Assembly (NCBI GenBank): GCA_030601015.1
Contig: JAUVUO010000011.1
Coordinates: 1-13,542, forward strand
Direction: 5' to 3'
DNA length: 13,542 nt
Source: Candidatus Omnitrophota bacterium
GTDB lineage: Bacteria; Omnitrophota; Gorgyraeia; Duberdicusellales; 4484-171
Each line of letters opens with the position of its first letter. Positions within the stretch are counted from its first letter, which is position 1. Below the pieces are notes generated by a model. It ran no database searches, was not told the origin of the DNA, and was given only the letters and a program-made list of their open reading frames with translations. Shown here in pieces: positions 7,564 to 13,542 of this stretch. A program made the translations under genes and the position numbers.

Positions 7564-7859
7564 TTTTTACAAATCCTTGCTTTAGTTTTATCATCGGATA
7601 TTTTAATACCAAACCTAACCCCTTTATTACAATTAGAACAAAACAACTTAACATTAGATGCATGTATTTGCGCCGGTATCTCTTTTATGCCTCCCTGCTC
7701 GCTTTCAGAACGGCGGCGAGCATGTTTCTTAACTATATTTATCCCTTCAGCAATAAGTCTCTCCTTAATCCGGTTAAATTTTAAAACTTTTCCTGTTTTA
7801 CCTTTATCTTTACCGGCAATAACTATAATTTTATCACCTTTTTTTATTTTTAAACTCAT
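7545..7859 (-). CDS. rplX: 50S ribosomal protein L24 with C-terminal zinc-ribbon motif
   Basis: This 104-residue protein has the KOW-type beginning I-K-K-G-D-K-I-I-V-I-A-G-K-D-K-G-K-T-G-K-V (residues 5-25). L24 starts 50S assembly and sits at the tunnel exit. The C-terminal part has two cysteine pairs, C74-x-x-C77 and C97-x-x-C100, arranged as a zinc ribbon. Some bacteria carry this form and others, such as E. coli, lack the cysteines. The ATG has AAAGGA upstream, and the gap from rplN is 12 bases. The last 19 bases overlap the start of rplE in another frame. Confidence 0.96.
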   Translation of the reverse strand: MSLKIKKGDKIIVIAGKDKGKTGKVLKFNRIKERLIAEGINIVKKHARRRSESEQGGIKEIPAQIHASNVKLFCSNCNKGVRFGIKISDDKTKARICKKCQRVI

Positions 7860-7871
7860 ATTTTTCCTTTT

Positions 7872-8237
7872 TTAAATAACCTCAGGAGCAAGAGATAATA
7901 TTTTCGCGTATTTACTCCTTAATTCTCTTGCAACCGGCCCAAAAACTCGAGTAGCTCGGGGATTACCCTGCTTATCAATAATTACACAAGCATTTTTATC
8001 AAATCTGACGGCAAGACCGTCTTTTCGTTTAATCGCAAAACTTGTTCTAACAATAACAGCTCTCAAAACCTCACCCTTTTTTATAGGAGCATTCGGTGTG
8101 GCTTCTTTTACACTACAAGTAATAACATCCCCTATGATAGCAGCTCTTGAATTCTTCTTACCTATAACACCAATACACCCTACTTTCCTAGCCCCGCTAT
8201 TATCTGCAACATCTAATATTGAACAAGAAATAATCAT
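7872..8237 (-). CDS. rplN: 50S ribosomal protein L14
   Basis: This 121-residue protein is close to the standard 122. It has [10 protein letters not shown] (residues 9-18), G-D-V-I near 36-39, [13 protein letters not shown] (53-65) and the signature [11 protein letters not shown] (97-107), ending in L-A-P-E-V. L14 lies at the subunit interface, forms a bridge with the 30S subunit, and is the docking site of the silencing factor RsfS. In the classical layout it begins the spc block; here the ATGA overlap with rpsQ shows the S10 and spc blocks run together. Confidence 0.98.
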   Translation of the reverse strand: MIISCSILDVADNSGARKVGCIGVIGKKNSRAAIIGDVITCSVKEATPNAPIKKGEVLRAVIVRTSFAIKRKDGLAVRFDKNACVIIDKQGNPRATRVFGPVARELRSKYAKILSLAPEVI

Positions 8238-8473
8238 TTTAAAATCTCCAACAACCTAAAAGATACTTCCTTGGAATACGGCCGTGATTCTATGATCTTT
8301 ACCCTATCCCCCACTTTAGCTTTATTTTCCGCGTCATGAGCTTTATATTTTTTCCTTTTAATTTGTAATCGTTTATACAACTGATGTGATGACTTAGTTT
8401 TCACTAAAGTTGTTATAGCTTTATCCATTTTATTAGACACAACAATTCCTTCCAAGACCTTACCTGTTTTCAC
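8234..8473 (-). CDS. rpsQ: 30S ribosomal protein S17 (GTG start)
   Basis: This 79-residue protein has the S17 oligonucleotide-binding fold pattern: [13 protein letters not shown] at residues 8-20, Y-K-A-H-D at 43-47, and [14 protein letters not shown] at 55-68, the last being the family signature. S17 binds 16S rRNA early and helps organise the 5' domain. The start is GTG at 8471-8473. It is preceded by AAGGAG, which overlaps the rpmC stop codon region, so the two genes are likely coupled. Its stop overlaps the rplN start in an ATGA. Confidence 0.97.
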   Translation of the reverse strand: MKTGKVLEGIVVSNKMDKAITTLVKTKSSHQLYKRLQIKRKKYKAHDAENKAKVGDRVKIIESRPYSKEVSFRLLEILK

Positions 8474-8483
8474 TTTAGGCTCC

Positions 8484-8663
8484 TTATTTTTGATTTATCA
8501 CGGTATGAATACGCGCGATATCTTTCTTTATTTTATTAAACAAATGAGGTTTTTCTACATTACTCCGGCGTTTAAAATGCAATTCCATAAGTTGTTTACT
8601 TAATTCGTTCAACTTATCCTGCAGCTCCTGTATTGATAAACCTTTTAAATCTTTGATTTCCAC
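8484..8663 (-). CDS. rpmC: 50S ribosomal protein L29 (GTG start)
   Basis: This short gene of 59 codons sits exactly where rpmC belongs, between rplP and rpsQ. Its product begins M-E-I-K-D-L-K-G-L-S, continues with E-L-Q-D-K-L-N-E-L, and ends in I-K-K-D-I-A-R-I-H-T-V-I, which is the typical L29 pattern of two long antiparallel helices with the conserved I-A-R-I-x-T-V end. L29 lies beside L23 at the tunnel exit. The start is GTG at 8661-8663, set by GGAGG at 8673-8677 with nine bases between. The stop is ten bases before rpsQ. The central segment (K-R-R-S-N-V-E-K-P-H) is more divergent than usual. It is easily missed because it lacks an ATG. Confidence 0.93.
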   Translation of the reverse strand: MEIKDLKGLSIQELQDKLNELSKQLMELHFKRRSNVEKPHLFNKIKKDIARIHTVINQK

Positions 8664-8672
8664 TATATTTTG

Positions 8673-8677
8673 CCTCC
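8673..8677 (-). promoter_or_regulatory. Shine-Dalgarno that fixes the rpmC GTG start
   Basis: A full GGAGG on the minus strand lies in the 15-base gap after rplP, nine bases before the GTG. No ATG in the right frame gives a full-length L29. Confidence 0.85.
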
Positions 8678-8678
8678 G

Positions 8679-9095
8679 CTAAATTCCTCTATTTCTGGTT
8701 ACAAACATCGTCTTAAACGGAAGTTTATATGCGATTAATTTAAAGGAGTCTCTCGCGTAATCCTCAGGTACTCCTCCTATCTCAAATAAAACTCTACCTC
8801 TCCTTACAACCGCTACCCAACCTGCAACTTCACCTTTACCTTTACCTTGTCTTGTCTCCGCGGGTTTTTTAGTATAAGGTTTATCCGGAAAAAGTCTTAT
8901 CCAAAGCTTCCCTTCCCTACGCAACCTTCGAGTAAGAATTATCCTGCATGTTTCTATCTGATTATTCTTTAACCAAGCCGGCTCTAAAGCTTTAATACCA
9001 TACTCACCAAAACTTACACTTGAACCGGCAACACTCAATCCCTTACGTCTACCTTTCTGTACCTTTCTATATTTTACTCTCTTAGGAATAAGCAT
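8679..9095 (-). CDS. rplP: 50S ribosomal protein L16
   Basis: This 138-residue protein opens with M-L-I-P-K-R-V-K-Y-R-K, as L16 does. It carries F-G-E-Y-G-I-K-A-L-E, R-I-W-I-like R-L-F-P-D-K-P-Y-T-K-K-P-A-E-T-R, and the G-K-G-K-G motif followed by V-A-G-W-V-A-V-V. L16 contacts the elbow of A-site tRNA and organises the large-subunit A-site and the L7/L12 stalk region. The ATG has an AAAAGG sequence just upstream, overlapping the end of rpsC. A 15-base gap with a strong GGAGG leads into rpmC. Confidence 0.98.
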   Translation of the reverse strand: MLIPKRVKYRKVQKGRRKGLSVAGSSVSFGEYGIKALEPAWLKNNQIETCRIILTRRLRREGKLWIRLFPDKPYTKKPAETRQGKGKGEVAGWVAVVRRGRVLFEIGGVPEDYARDSFKLIAYKLPFKTMFVTRNRGI

Positions 9096-9097
9096 AA

Positions 9098-9772
9098 TTA
9101 CCTTTTAGTCTTTGCTTCATTATTAAGCATATAATCCCCTAAATTCTTTACTCCTTTATAAATCCAAACTTTAACTCCTATAGCACCATAGGTTGTATTT
9201 GCAATATAGAATCCATAATCAATATCCGCGCGAAATGTCTGCAAAGGAATTTTGCCTTCTTTATATGTTTCTTTCCGTGCAATTTCTACACCACCCAAAC
9301 GGCCGGAACATCTAATTTTTATACCCTCAGCGCCCCTACTCGTAGCTTGCTGTATAGCCTTTTTCATCGCTCTTCTAAAATGAACCCTTCTTGTTAGTTG
9401 AAAAGCTACTTGTTCAGCGACAAGTTGAGCATCCATAGAAGGGTTTGATACCTCCTCAACATCTATATATATTTCTTTTTTTACCAATTCATATAATTTT
9501 TTCTTTACCCGTTCTATATCCTGACCTCTTCTACCTATAATAACTCCAGGCCGAGATGTCCTAATTTTAACTCGTATTGCCCCCATAGAAACTCTTTCAA
9601 TAATAATAGTTGAAACTGAACCGGTAGGATAACTCAATTTAATTATTTTTCTTATTTTCAAATCTTCTTCTAAAAAATTAGCATACTCTCTTTTCTGAGT
9701 AGTAAACCAACGTGAAAGCCAATCTTTACCAAATCCTATTCTCAAAATATAAGGGTGAACTTTTTGTCCCAT
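9098..9772 (-). CDS. rpsC: 30S ribosomal protein S3
   Basis: This 224-residue protein starts with the family's G-Q-K-V-H-P. The type II KH RNA-binding domain has its G-R-R-G loop at residues 80-83 (V-I-I-G-R-R-G-Q-D-I). The R-R-V-H-F-R-R-A-M-K-K stretch at 128-138 matches the basic patch that, with S4 and S5, surrounds the mRNA entry tunnel and acts in mRNA unwinding. The C-terminal domain shows G-R-L-G-G-V-E-I-A-R and T-Y-G-A-I-G-V-K-V-W. The ATG follows an AAGG sequence. Two bases separate its stop from rplP. Confidence 0.98.
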   Translation of the reverse strand: MGQKVHPYILRIGFGKDWLSRWFTTQKREYANFLEEDLKIRKIIKLSYPTGSVSTIIIERVSMGAIRVKIRTSRPGVIIGRRGQDIERVKKKLYELVKKEIYIDVEEVSNPSMDAQLVAEQVAFQLTRRVHFRRAMKKAIQQATSRGAEGIKIRCSGRLGGVEIARKETYKEGKIPLQTFRADIDYGFYIANTTYGAIGVKVWIYKGVKNLGDYMLNNEAKTKR

Positions 9773-9787
9773 AATTTTACCTTACCT

Positions 9788-10135
9788 TTATCCTTTAATT
9801 AACTTTTGCGGTGTTTCCAATTCTATTAAAATATGTGACGTCCTCTTACGAATCATTGTAGCTCTTCCAAAAGATGCCGCTCTAGACCTTTTTAAAACAG
9901 GGCCGGGATTAGCAACTATCTTAGAAATAAAAAGAGCTGCTTCTTCATAACCTTTAACTTTGGCATTAGCTAATGCTGATTTTAAAACTTTCACAAGCAA
10001 TACTGCCCCTTTTTTATTTATCAACCCTAACTTGGCCATGGCAATATTCGCATTATCCCCTTTAATCAGCCGCATAACAGGCCTAACCTTCGTTGGTGAA
10101 ATTCTAATATATTTTGCTTCTGCTCTTGATACCAT
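9788..10135 (-). CDS. rplV: 50S ribosomal protein L22
   Basis: This 115-residue protein matches L22 in length and layout: A-K-Y-I-R-I-S-P-T-K-V-R-P-V near the start (residues 7-20), S-A-L-A-N-A in the middle, and the long hairpin with G-P-V-L-K-R-S-R-A-A-S-F-G-R-A that extends into the exit tunnel, followed by T-S-H-I. Changes in this loop are linked to macrolide resistance in other bacteria; nothing unusual is apparent here. The ATG is preceded by AAAGGA eight bases upstream. The stop is 15 bases before rpsC. Confidence 0.97.
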   Translation of the reverse strand: MVSRAEAKYIRISPTKVRPVMRLIKGDNANIAMAKLGLINKKGAVLLVKVLKSALANAKVKGYEEAALFISKIVANPGPVLKRSRAASFGRATMIRKRTSHILIELETPQKLIKG

Positions 10136-10171
10136 AAGTTTATTCCTTTATATAAATTTTTCAATTATTTA

Positions 10172-10459
10172 TTATTTCTTTTGGATTGCCTTCTTAGCCT
10201 TTATCCCGCCATGAGATTTAAACACTCTTGTTTGCACAAATTCTCCTAATCGATGCCCAACCATACCCTCTACAATAAATACCGGAACATGTTTTTTCCC
10301 ATTATGAACAGCAAAGGTTAACCCGACAAAATCAGGTATAACCATTGAACTACGAGACCATGTTTTTATAGCTTTTCTGTCGCCGAAGTTTCTAGCTTTT
10401 TCGGCTTTCTTTAACAACTTTTCATCTACAAATGGACCCTTTTTAAGAGAACGGCTCAT
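10172..10459 (-). CDS. rpsS: 30S ribosomal protein S19
   Basis: This 95-residue protein begins with the family's [12 protein letters not shown] and contains [10 protein letters not shown] (residues 33-42), G-H-R-L-G-E-F (68-74) and the C-terminal [10 protein letters not shown]19 forms a pair with S13 in the head of the 30S subunit near the A site. Its start overlaps the rplB stop (ATGA), and a GAGGAG sequence lies nine bases upstream. A 36-base gap separates it from rplV. Confidence 0.98.
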   Translation of the reverse strand: MSRSLKKGPFVDEKLLKKAEKARNFGDRKAIKTWSRSSMVIPDFVGLTFAVHNGKKHVPVFIVEGMVGHRLGEFVQTRVFKSHGGIKAKKAIQKK

Positions 10460-11295
10460 TTCTTTTTTCTCCTCTTAATAATATATTTTGAAGTTCTATT
10501 CTTTCGTTTCCTTGTTTTAGCCCCTTTCGTTGGCTTCCCCCACGGAGTCACAGGATGCGGATTACCCTGGCCCGCTCTACCTTCTCCACCACCATGAGGA
10601 TGATCTACCGGATTCATAGCGACACCCCTGACCTTTGGACGTCTCCCTAACCAACGTATTCTACCTGCTTTACCATGACAAAAAGATGAATGTTCTTTTA
10701 AACCTACCTGACCTATTGTGGCCCTGCATTCAACCTTTATTAGACGTATTTCACTTGAAGGCATTTTTAATTGAGCAAAACCTTTCTCTTTTGACATCAA
10801 CTGCGCCCAATTCCCCGCGCTTCTAGCCAAAATACCTCCTCTACCGGGATTCATCTCAATATTATGAATAAATGAACCCATAGGTATATATTTTAATTTC
10901 ATGCTGTTCCCGGGTTTTACATCTGTCTGCGAATCTAAGCTGCTAATAACCTCATCTCCAACTATAACTTTATCCGGCCATATGATATATCTTTTCTCTT
11001 CATCAGCATATTGAACTAAAGCAATTCGGGCACTTCTATTAGGATCATACTCTATAGCAATTATTTTTCCAAGGACATCATATTTATCTCTTTTAAAATC
11101 AATAATCCTATATCTCCTCTTATGCCCTCCACCGCGTCTTCTTACAGTTATTCTCCCCCGATTATTCCTCCCGGCTTTTTTACTAAGACTTACAGTTAAA
11201 GATTTCTCAGGCTTACTTTTGGTAATTTCTACAAAATCCGAGATTGCTTTAAATCGTAAGGATGGTGTTACTGGATTAAACTTTTTTATTCCCAT
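10456..11295 (-). CDS. rplB: 50S ribosomal protein L2
   Basis: L2 is one of the most conserved large-subunit proteins and is needed for subunit association and peptidyl-transferase activity. The 279-residue length is normal. The glycine/arginine-rich [12 protein letters not shown] block is at residues 52-63, and the [13 protein letters not shown] motif at 228-240 holds the histidine (H232 here) matching the key His229 of E. coli. The C-terminus is strongly basic. The ATG follows the rplW stop by five bases with no Shine-Dalgarno in reach, so translation probably depends on ribosomes finishing rplW. The stop overlaps rpsS in an ATGA. Confidence 0.98.
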   Translation of the reverse strand: MGIKKFNPVTPSLRFKAISDFVEITKSKPEKSLTVSLSKKAGRNNRGRITVRRRGGGHKRRYRIIDFKRDKYDVLGKIIAIEYDPNRSARIALVQYADEEKRYIIWPDKVIVGDEVISSLDSQTDVKPGNSMKLKYIPMGSFIHNIEMNPGRGGILARSAGNWAQLMSKEKGFAQLKMPSSEIRLIKVECRATIGQVGLKEHSSFCHGKAGRIRWLGRRPKVRGVAMNPVDHPHGGGEGRAGQGNPHPVTPWGKPTKGAKTRKRKNRTSKYIIKRRKKK

Positions 11296-11300
11296 AATAT

Positions 11301-11591
11301 TTATGTTATTTTAATTTCAAATCCTTCTTTCAATGTAACTATTGCCTTCTTCCATGATGATGTCTTCCCCGGCTGATTAGCCCTAATTCTTTTCATTTTC
11401 CCCTTTACTACCATAGAAGTTACTTTATCAACCTTAACATTATAAACTTTTTCAACAGCACTTCTTATCTCAATCTTATTTGAATGTTTATCAACCCAAA
11501 AAGCATATTTACGAAAAGCAACTTCTCTATTGGACTTTTCAGTTATTAAAGGCGACTTAATAACTGAATAAAAACTTTTTATTAAAGACAT
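11301..11591 (-). CDS. rplW: 50S ribosomal protein L23
   Basis: This 96-residue protein has the usual length of L23. It shows the N-terminal S-P-L-I-T-E-K motif (residues 13-19), the Y-A-F-W-V-D segment, and the central [16 protein letters not shown] helix-strand that is diagnostic of the family. L23 sits at the tunnel exit and is the docking site for trigger factor and the signal recognition particle. Its ATG lies inside the end of rplD, preceded by a GAGAGG ribosome-binding site, and its stop is five bases before rplB. Confidence 0.97.
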   Translation of the reverse strand: MSLIKSFYSVIKSPLITEKSNREVAFRKYAFWVDKHSNKIEIRSAVEKVYNVKVDKVTSMVVKGKMKRIRANQPGKTSSWKKAIVTLKEGFEIKIT

Positions 11592-12250
11592 TTTTTAACC
11601 CTCTCTTCTACTACTTTTAATGCCTCTTTTGTCATAATTAACTTTTTACAATTCAAAACATCAATTGTATTAATATCGTCAGCCCTGCACAATAATACTT
11701 TTTCTAAATTGCGGGATCCCAATTTAATATTTTTATCTATCGACATAAGAATAAACCTTGTCTTATCTTTACCTAACTTTAAATTATTTATAATTTTTGT
11801 AAAATCTTTTGTTTTATGAGATTCAGCCATTAACTCATTTAGGACAATAATTTTTTCCTCATGCAGCTTTACATTAAGAGAACTCTTTAAAGCTAATAAT
11901 TTCATTTTCTTCGGAAAATCTTTATTAAAAGAATGAGGTCTTGGCCCAAAAGTAACTCCCCCTCCGCGCCAAATAGGGGATCTGTTAGACCCAGCCCTGG
12001 AACGGCCAGTACCTTTTTGCCTCCAAGGCTTTCTTCCACCGCCCCGCACTTCCCCTCTGGTTTTCGCACAAGCCAACCCTCTTCTTTTATTAGCTAAATA
12101 AGTTACAACAGCTTGATGCATGAGGTCCGGATTAATTTCCCCGTCAAAAACATTTTTATCAAGATTTACTCTTTCTACCTGCTCGCCATTAGTATTTACA
12201 ACTTCTAATTCTAATGATTTAAATTCTATTTTTTTTGATTTTGTCTTCAC
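11582..12250 (-). CDS. rplD: 50S ribosomal protein L4
   Basis: This 222-residue protein has the L4 signature: the conserved G-G-G-R-K-P-W-R-Q-K-G-T-G-R-S-R-A-G block at about residues 70-87 is the extended loop that lines the peptide exit tunnel, and it is followed by S-P-I-W-R-G-G-G-V-T-F-G-P. The C-terminal part is the more variable globular domain. The start is GTG at 12248-12250, preceded by GGAAG seven bases away. The stop overlaps the rplW start by 10 bases, which suggests coupled translation. In E. coli, L4 represses its own operon through the leader before rpsJ. No homologous leader can be recognised in this window, so such control is not claimed. Confidence 0.97.
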   Translation of the reverse strand: MKTKSKKIEFKSLELEVVNTNGEQVERVNLDKNVFDGEINPDLMHQAVVTYLANKRRGLACAKTRGEVRGGGRKPWRQKGTGRSRAGSNRSPIWRGGGVTFGPRPHSFNKDFPKKMKLLALKSSLNVKLHEEKIIVLNELMAESHKTKDFTKIINNLKLGKDKTRFILMSIDKNIKLGSRNLEKVLLCRADDINTIDVLNCKKLIMTKEALKVVEERVKKCL

Positions 12251-12288
12251 TTTTTCTTCCTTAAAAATAAAACGATTTTATTAAATAT

Positions 12289-13095
12289 TCAACTAACTTT
12301 TTTCAATTTTACTATCGCGCCTTTTGCTCCGGGAATACATCCTTTAAGGTAAATAATATTTTTTTCTTTGTCAACTTTCAAAACCATTAAATTCCTTGTT
12401 GTTACAAAACAGTTCCCCATCTGCCCAGGCATTTTTCTACCCTTGTAAACTTTTGATGGAGTCGCCGATGGACCAATTGACCCAGGCCGTCTATGCATTG
12501 TATGACCATGGCCTGCAGGCTGCCCTCCAAAGTTATGCCTTTTCATCACACCGGCAAAACCTTTACCTTTACTTTTTGACCTTACATCAACAAGGTTCCT
12601 CTCTTTAAAAATTTCAATTCCAACTTCTCTAGAGTTTGAAAAAATATTTCCTTCCTCTTTAGTTGATTCTTCTTCAGGTTTTCCACTCGAGTCTTCTTCT
12701 TTAGACACTTCTTTTTTTTCACTTTCATTAATCTCTGAACTTTTATTTAAATTCTTAGAGTTTCCTTTCAAAATAGCTTTTTCCTTCGTACCATTACCTG
12801 CTTTTCCTGAAAGAAAAGAAAAATCAGAACCTTCTTCGATGTCAACTTCTCTAACGAGTTTATATGGACTAACTTTTAATTTATTAAAATAGCCTTTAAC
12901 CGGCATTTTTACTTTACCAATTTTTTTCTCATCAATTTTAAAACAACCGATTTTAACTTTTGTCTTTGTTGAATATTTCATTAACTCCAACAAACAAACA
13001 TGCTGCGCCTCTATCAATGTTAAGGGAATTAAATCTCCTTGTTCATCAAAAATCTGTGTCATGCCTATTTTTTTTCCGTAAATTTCTTTAATCAT
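12289..13095 (-). CDS. rplC: 50S ribosomal protein L3 with an acidic/lysine-rich insertion
   Basis: L3 binds 23S rRNA early in assembly and reaches the peptidyl-transferase centre. The start (I-Y-G-K-K-I-G-M-T-Q-I-F, residues 5-16) and the C-terminal half (S-K-G-K-G-F-A-G-V at 174-182, R-P-G-S-I-G at 203-208, K-G-A-K-like end) are typical. The protein is 268 residues against a usual 205-215. The excess is a stretch at about residues 91-156 rich in Lys, Glu, Ser and Asn, with no sign of a fold. The ATG at 13093-13095 fits the family N-terminus; an in-frame GTG at 13125 would add ten unlike residues and has no ribosome-binding site. The chosen start also lacks a visible Shine-Dalgarno. The stop is 38 bases before rplD. 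Confidence 0.97.
   Translation of the reverse strand: MIKEIYGKKIGMTQIFDEQGDLIPLTLIEAQHVCLLELMKYSTKTKVKIGCFKIDEKKIGKVKMPVKGYFNKLKVSPYKLVREVDIEEGSDFSFLSGKAGNGTKEKAILKGNSKNLNKSSEINESEKKEVSKEEDSSGKPEEESTKEEGNIFSNSREVGIEIFKERNLVDVRSKSKGKGFAGVMKRHNFGGQPAGHGHTMHRRPGSIGPSATPSKVYKGRKMPGQMGNCFVTTRNLMVLKVDKEKNIIYLKGCIPGAKGAIVKLKKVS
12628..12825 (-). other. Low-complexity charged insertion within L3 (residues about 91-156)
   Basis: The segment lies between the V-D-I-E-E-G region and the V-G-I-E-I-F-K-E-R region, which are close together in ordinary L3. It is dominated by Lys, Glu, Ser, Gly and Asn, with several K-E and E-E runs in its middle (about residues 121-148), and is predicted by eye to be disordered. 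It is in frame with no stop, and the codons look like those of the flanks, so it seems a true expansion and not an assembly error. The exact edges are approximate. Confidence 0.75.
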
Positions 13096-13112
13096 AATGA
13101 TATTTTGTTTCA

Positions 13113-13127
13113 AACAGAATACCACAA
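13113..13127 (-). repeat. Third, imperfect copy of the hairpin arm just before rplC
   Basis: These 15 bases match 13132-13146 at 13 of 15 positions in the same orientation, 19 bases away. In the transcript this copy follows the hairpin and could pair with the first arm (13161-13177) in place of the second, with two mismatches. It ends 17 bases before the rplC start codon. Confidence 0.6.
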
Positions 13128-13129
13128 AA

Positions 13130-13177
13130 AATACAGATTACCACAACTTTTTATTTTTTTTTGTGGTAATCTGTATT
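13130..13177 (-). terminator. Candidate attenuator or partial terminator hairpin between rpsJ and rplC
   Basis: Two 17-base arms, 13161-13177 and 13130-13146, are perfect reverse complements separated by a 14-base A-rich loop (in the transcript). In the direction of transcription the second arm runs into six consecutive U residues (13131-13126), as in an intrinsic terminator. The stem begins two bases after the rpsJ stop. Against a strong terminator: the stem has only five G-C pairs, the loop is large, and the essential downstream genes have no other obvious promoter here. A leaky attenuator, an RNA-processing site or an mRNA-stabilising hairpin are all possible. The structure is seen in the sequence; its function is inferred. 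Confidence 0.6.
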
Positions 13178-13179
13178 AC

Positions 13180-13488
13180 CTATATTTCCTGTTTGATTTC
13201 TACACTAACCCCTGCAGGGAGGTTCAATTTTCTTAAAGCTTCAATTGTTTTGGGCGTAGGATTATCTAAATCAATTATCCTTTTATGTACTGCTAACATA
13301 AATTGTTCACGGGATTTCTTGTCTACATTTGTTGAACGATTTACAGTGTAAATCTTTTTCTTAGTTGGAATAGGTATTGGCCCATTAACAATAGCTCTAG
13401 TCCTTAATGCTACGTCTGCTATTTCCTTTGCCGATTGATCTAATACCCTGTGGTCAAAAGCCTTGAGTTTAATTCTTAATTTAAGCAT
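13180..13488 (-). CDS. rpsJ: 30S ribosomal protein S10
   Basis: This 102-residue protein has the usual S10 length. It carries the family's N-terminal L-K-A-F-D-H-R segment (residues 8-14), the N-G-P-I-P-I-P-T loop in the middle that reaches into the 30S head, and a C-terminal part ending in V-S-V-E-I-K. S10 sits in the head of the small subunit and, as NusB partner (NusE), also takes part in transcription antitermination in studied bacteria. The ATG start gives the expected family N-terminus. The sequence before it is A-rich (AAAAAGAAAAAATT) and has no strong Shine-Dalgarno. It is the first gene of the S10 block, follows the probable tuf, and is separated from rplC by a hairpin-containing gap. 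Confidence 0.98.
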   Translation of the reverse strand: MLKLRIKLKAFDHRVLDQSAKEIADVALRTRAIVNGPIPIPTKKKIYTVNRSTNVDKKSREQFMLAVHKRIIDLDNPTPKTIEALRKLNLPAGVSVEIKQEI

Positions 13489-13522
13489 AATTTTTTCTTT
13501 TTATTTGTATCTGATGATCACC

Positions 13523-13542
13523 TTATTCAATAATTTCAGTAA
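13523..13542 (-). CDS. tuf: Elongation factor Tu, last codons only (partial)
   Basis: The right edge reads, on the minus strand, a partial codon NTT followed by T-E-I-I-E and a TAA stop. EF-Tu proteins typically end in V-T-(K/E)-I-(I/L)-E, and tuf is a common gene just before rpsJ where the str and S10 operons are joined. The call therefore rests on six codons plus gene order. The stop is 34 bases before the rpsJ start, so the two genes are probably co-transcribed. The rest of the gene lies outside the window, and a chance match cannot be excluded. Confidence 0.6.

Noticed and set aside
13096..13125. An upstream in-frame GTG start for rplC
   Set aside because: It adds ten residues unlike any L3, lies inside the repeat, and has no ribosome-binding site.
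13096..13165. A promoter for rplC within the hairpin region
   Set aside because: Only weak -35/-10 resemblance (TTGTGG with TATTCT at a poor 19-base spacing) was found.

Overview
The window is one uninterrupted ribosomal-protein superoperon, read entirely from the minus strand (high to low coordinates). It has the gene order of the joined S10, spc and alpha operons. In transcription order it holds the last codons of a probable tuf, then rpsJ, rplC, rplD, rplW, rplB, rpsS, rplV, rpsC, rplP, rpmC, rpsQ, rplN, rplX, rplE, rpsN, rpsH, rplF, rplR, rpsE, rplO, secY, adk, map, rpmJ, rpsM, rpsK and rpsD. rpoA would be expected next but lies beyond the left edge. No stretch longer than about 85 bases lacks a gene, and no RNA gene, insertion sequence or CRISPR array was seen.

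The DNA is strongly AT-rich and uses the standard code: TAA, TAG and TGA all serve as stops, and ATG, GTG and TTG all serve as starts. Most genes have a clear Shine-Dalgarno sequence. Zinc-binding (cysteine-bearing) forms of S4, S14, L24, L36 and adenylate kinase, a missing L30 gene, no infA between map and rpmJ, and an enlarged L3 point to a bacterium outside the well-studied groups. My impression from the protein sequences is an uncultured Gram-negative-type lineage such as Omnitrophota or a relative. This is a low-confidence guess, because no search could be run.

Layout: 13523-13542 is the tuf tail. 13180-13488 is rpsJ, followed by an 84-base gap with a perfect 17-bp hairpin and a third, imperfect copy of its arm. 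12289-8234 holds the rest of the S10 block through rpsQ (rplC starts at 13095). 8237-3010 is the spc block from rplN to secY, without rpmD. 3009-1637 holds adk and map. 1620-48 is the alpha block from rpmJ to rpsD. Genes are packed tightly: five junctions are 4-base start/stop overlaps, and rplD/rplW, rplX/rplE and rplO/secY overlap by 10, 19 and 16 bases.

Together the genes supply much of both ribosomal subunits. They also supply the membrane channel for nascent exported proteins (SecY), the enzyme that trims initiator methionine (Map), and adenylate kinase for nucleotide balance. The most unusual parts are the hairpin with competing arms between rpsJ and rplC, and the charged insertion of about 66 residues in L3. 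Everything else looks like an ordinary, intact housekeeping region.
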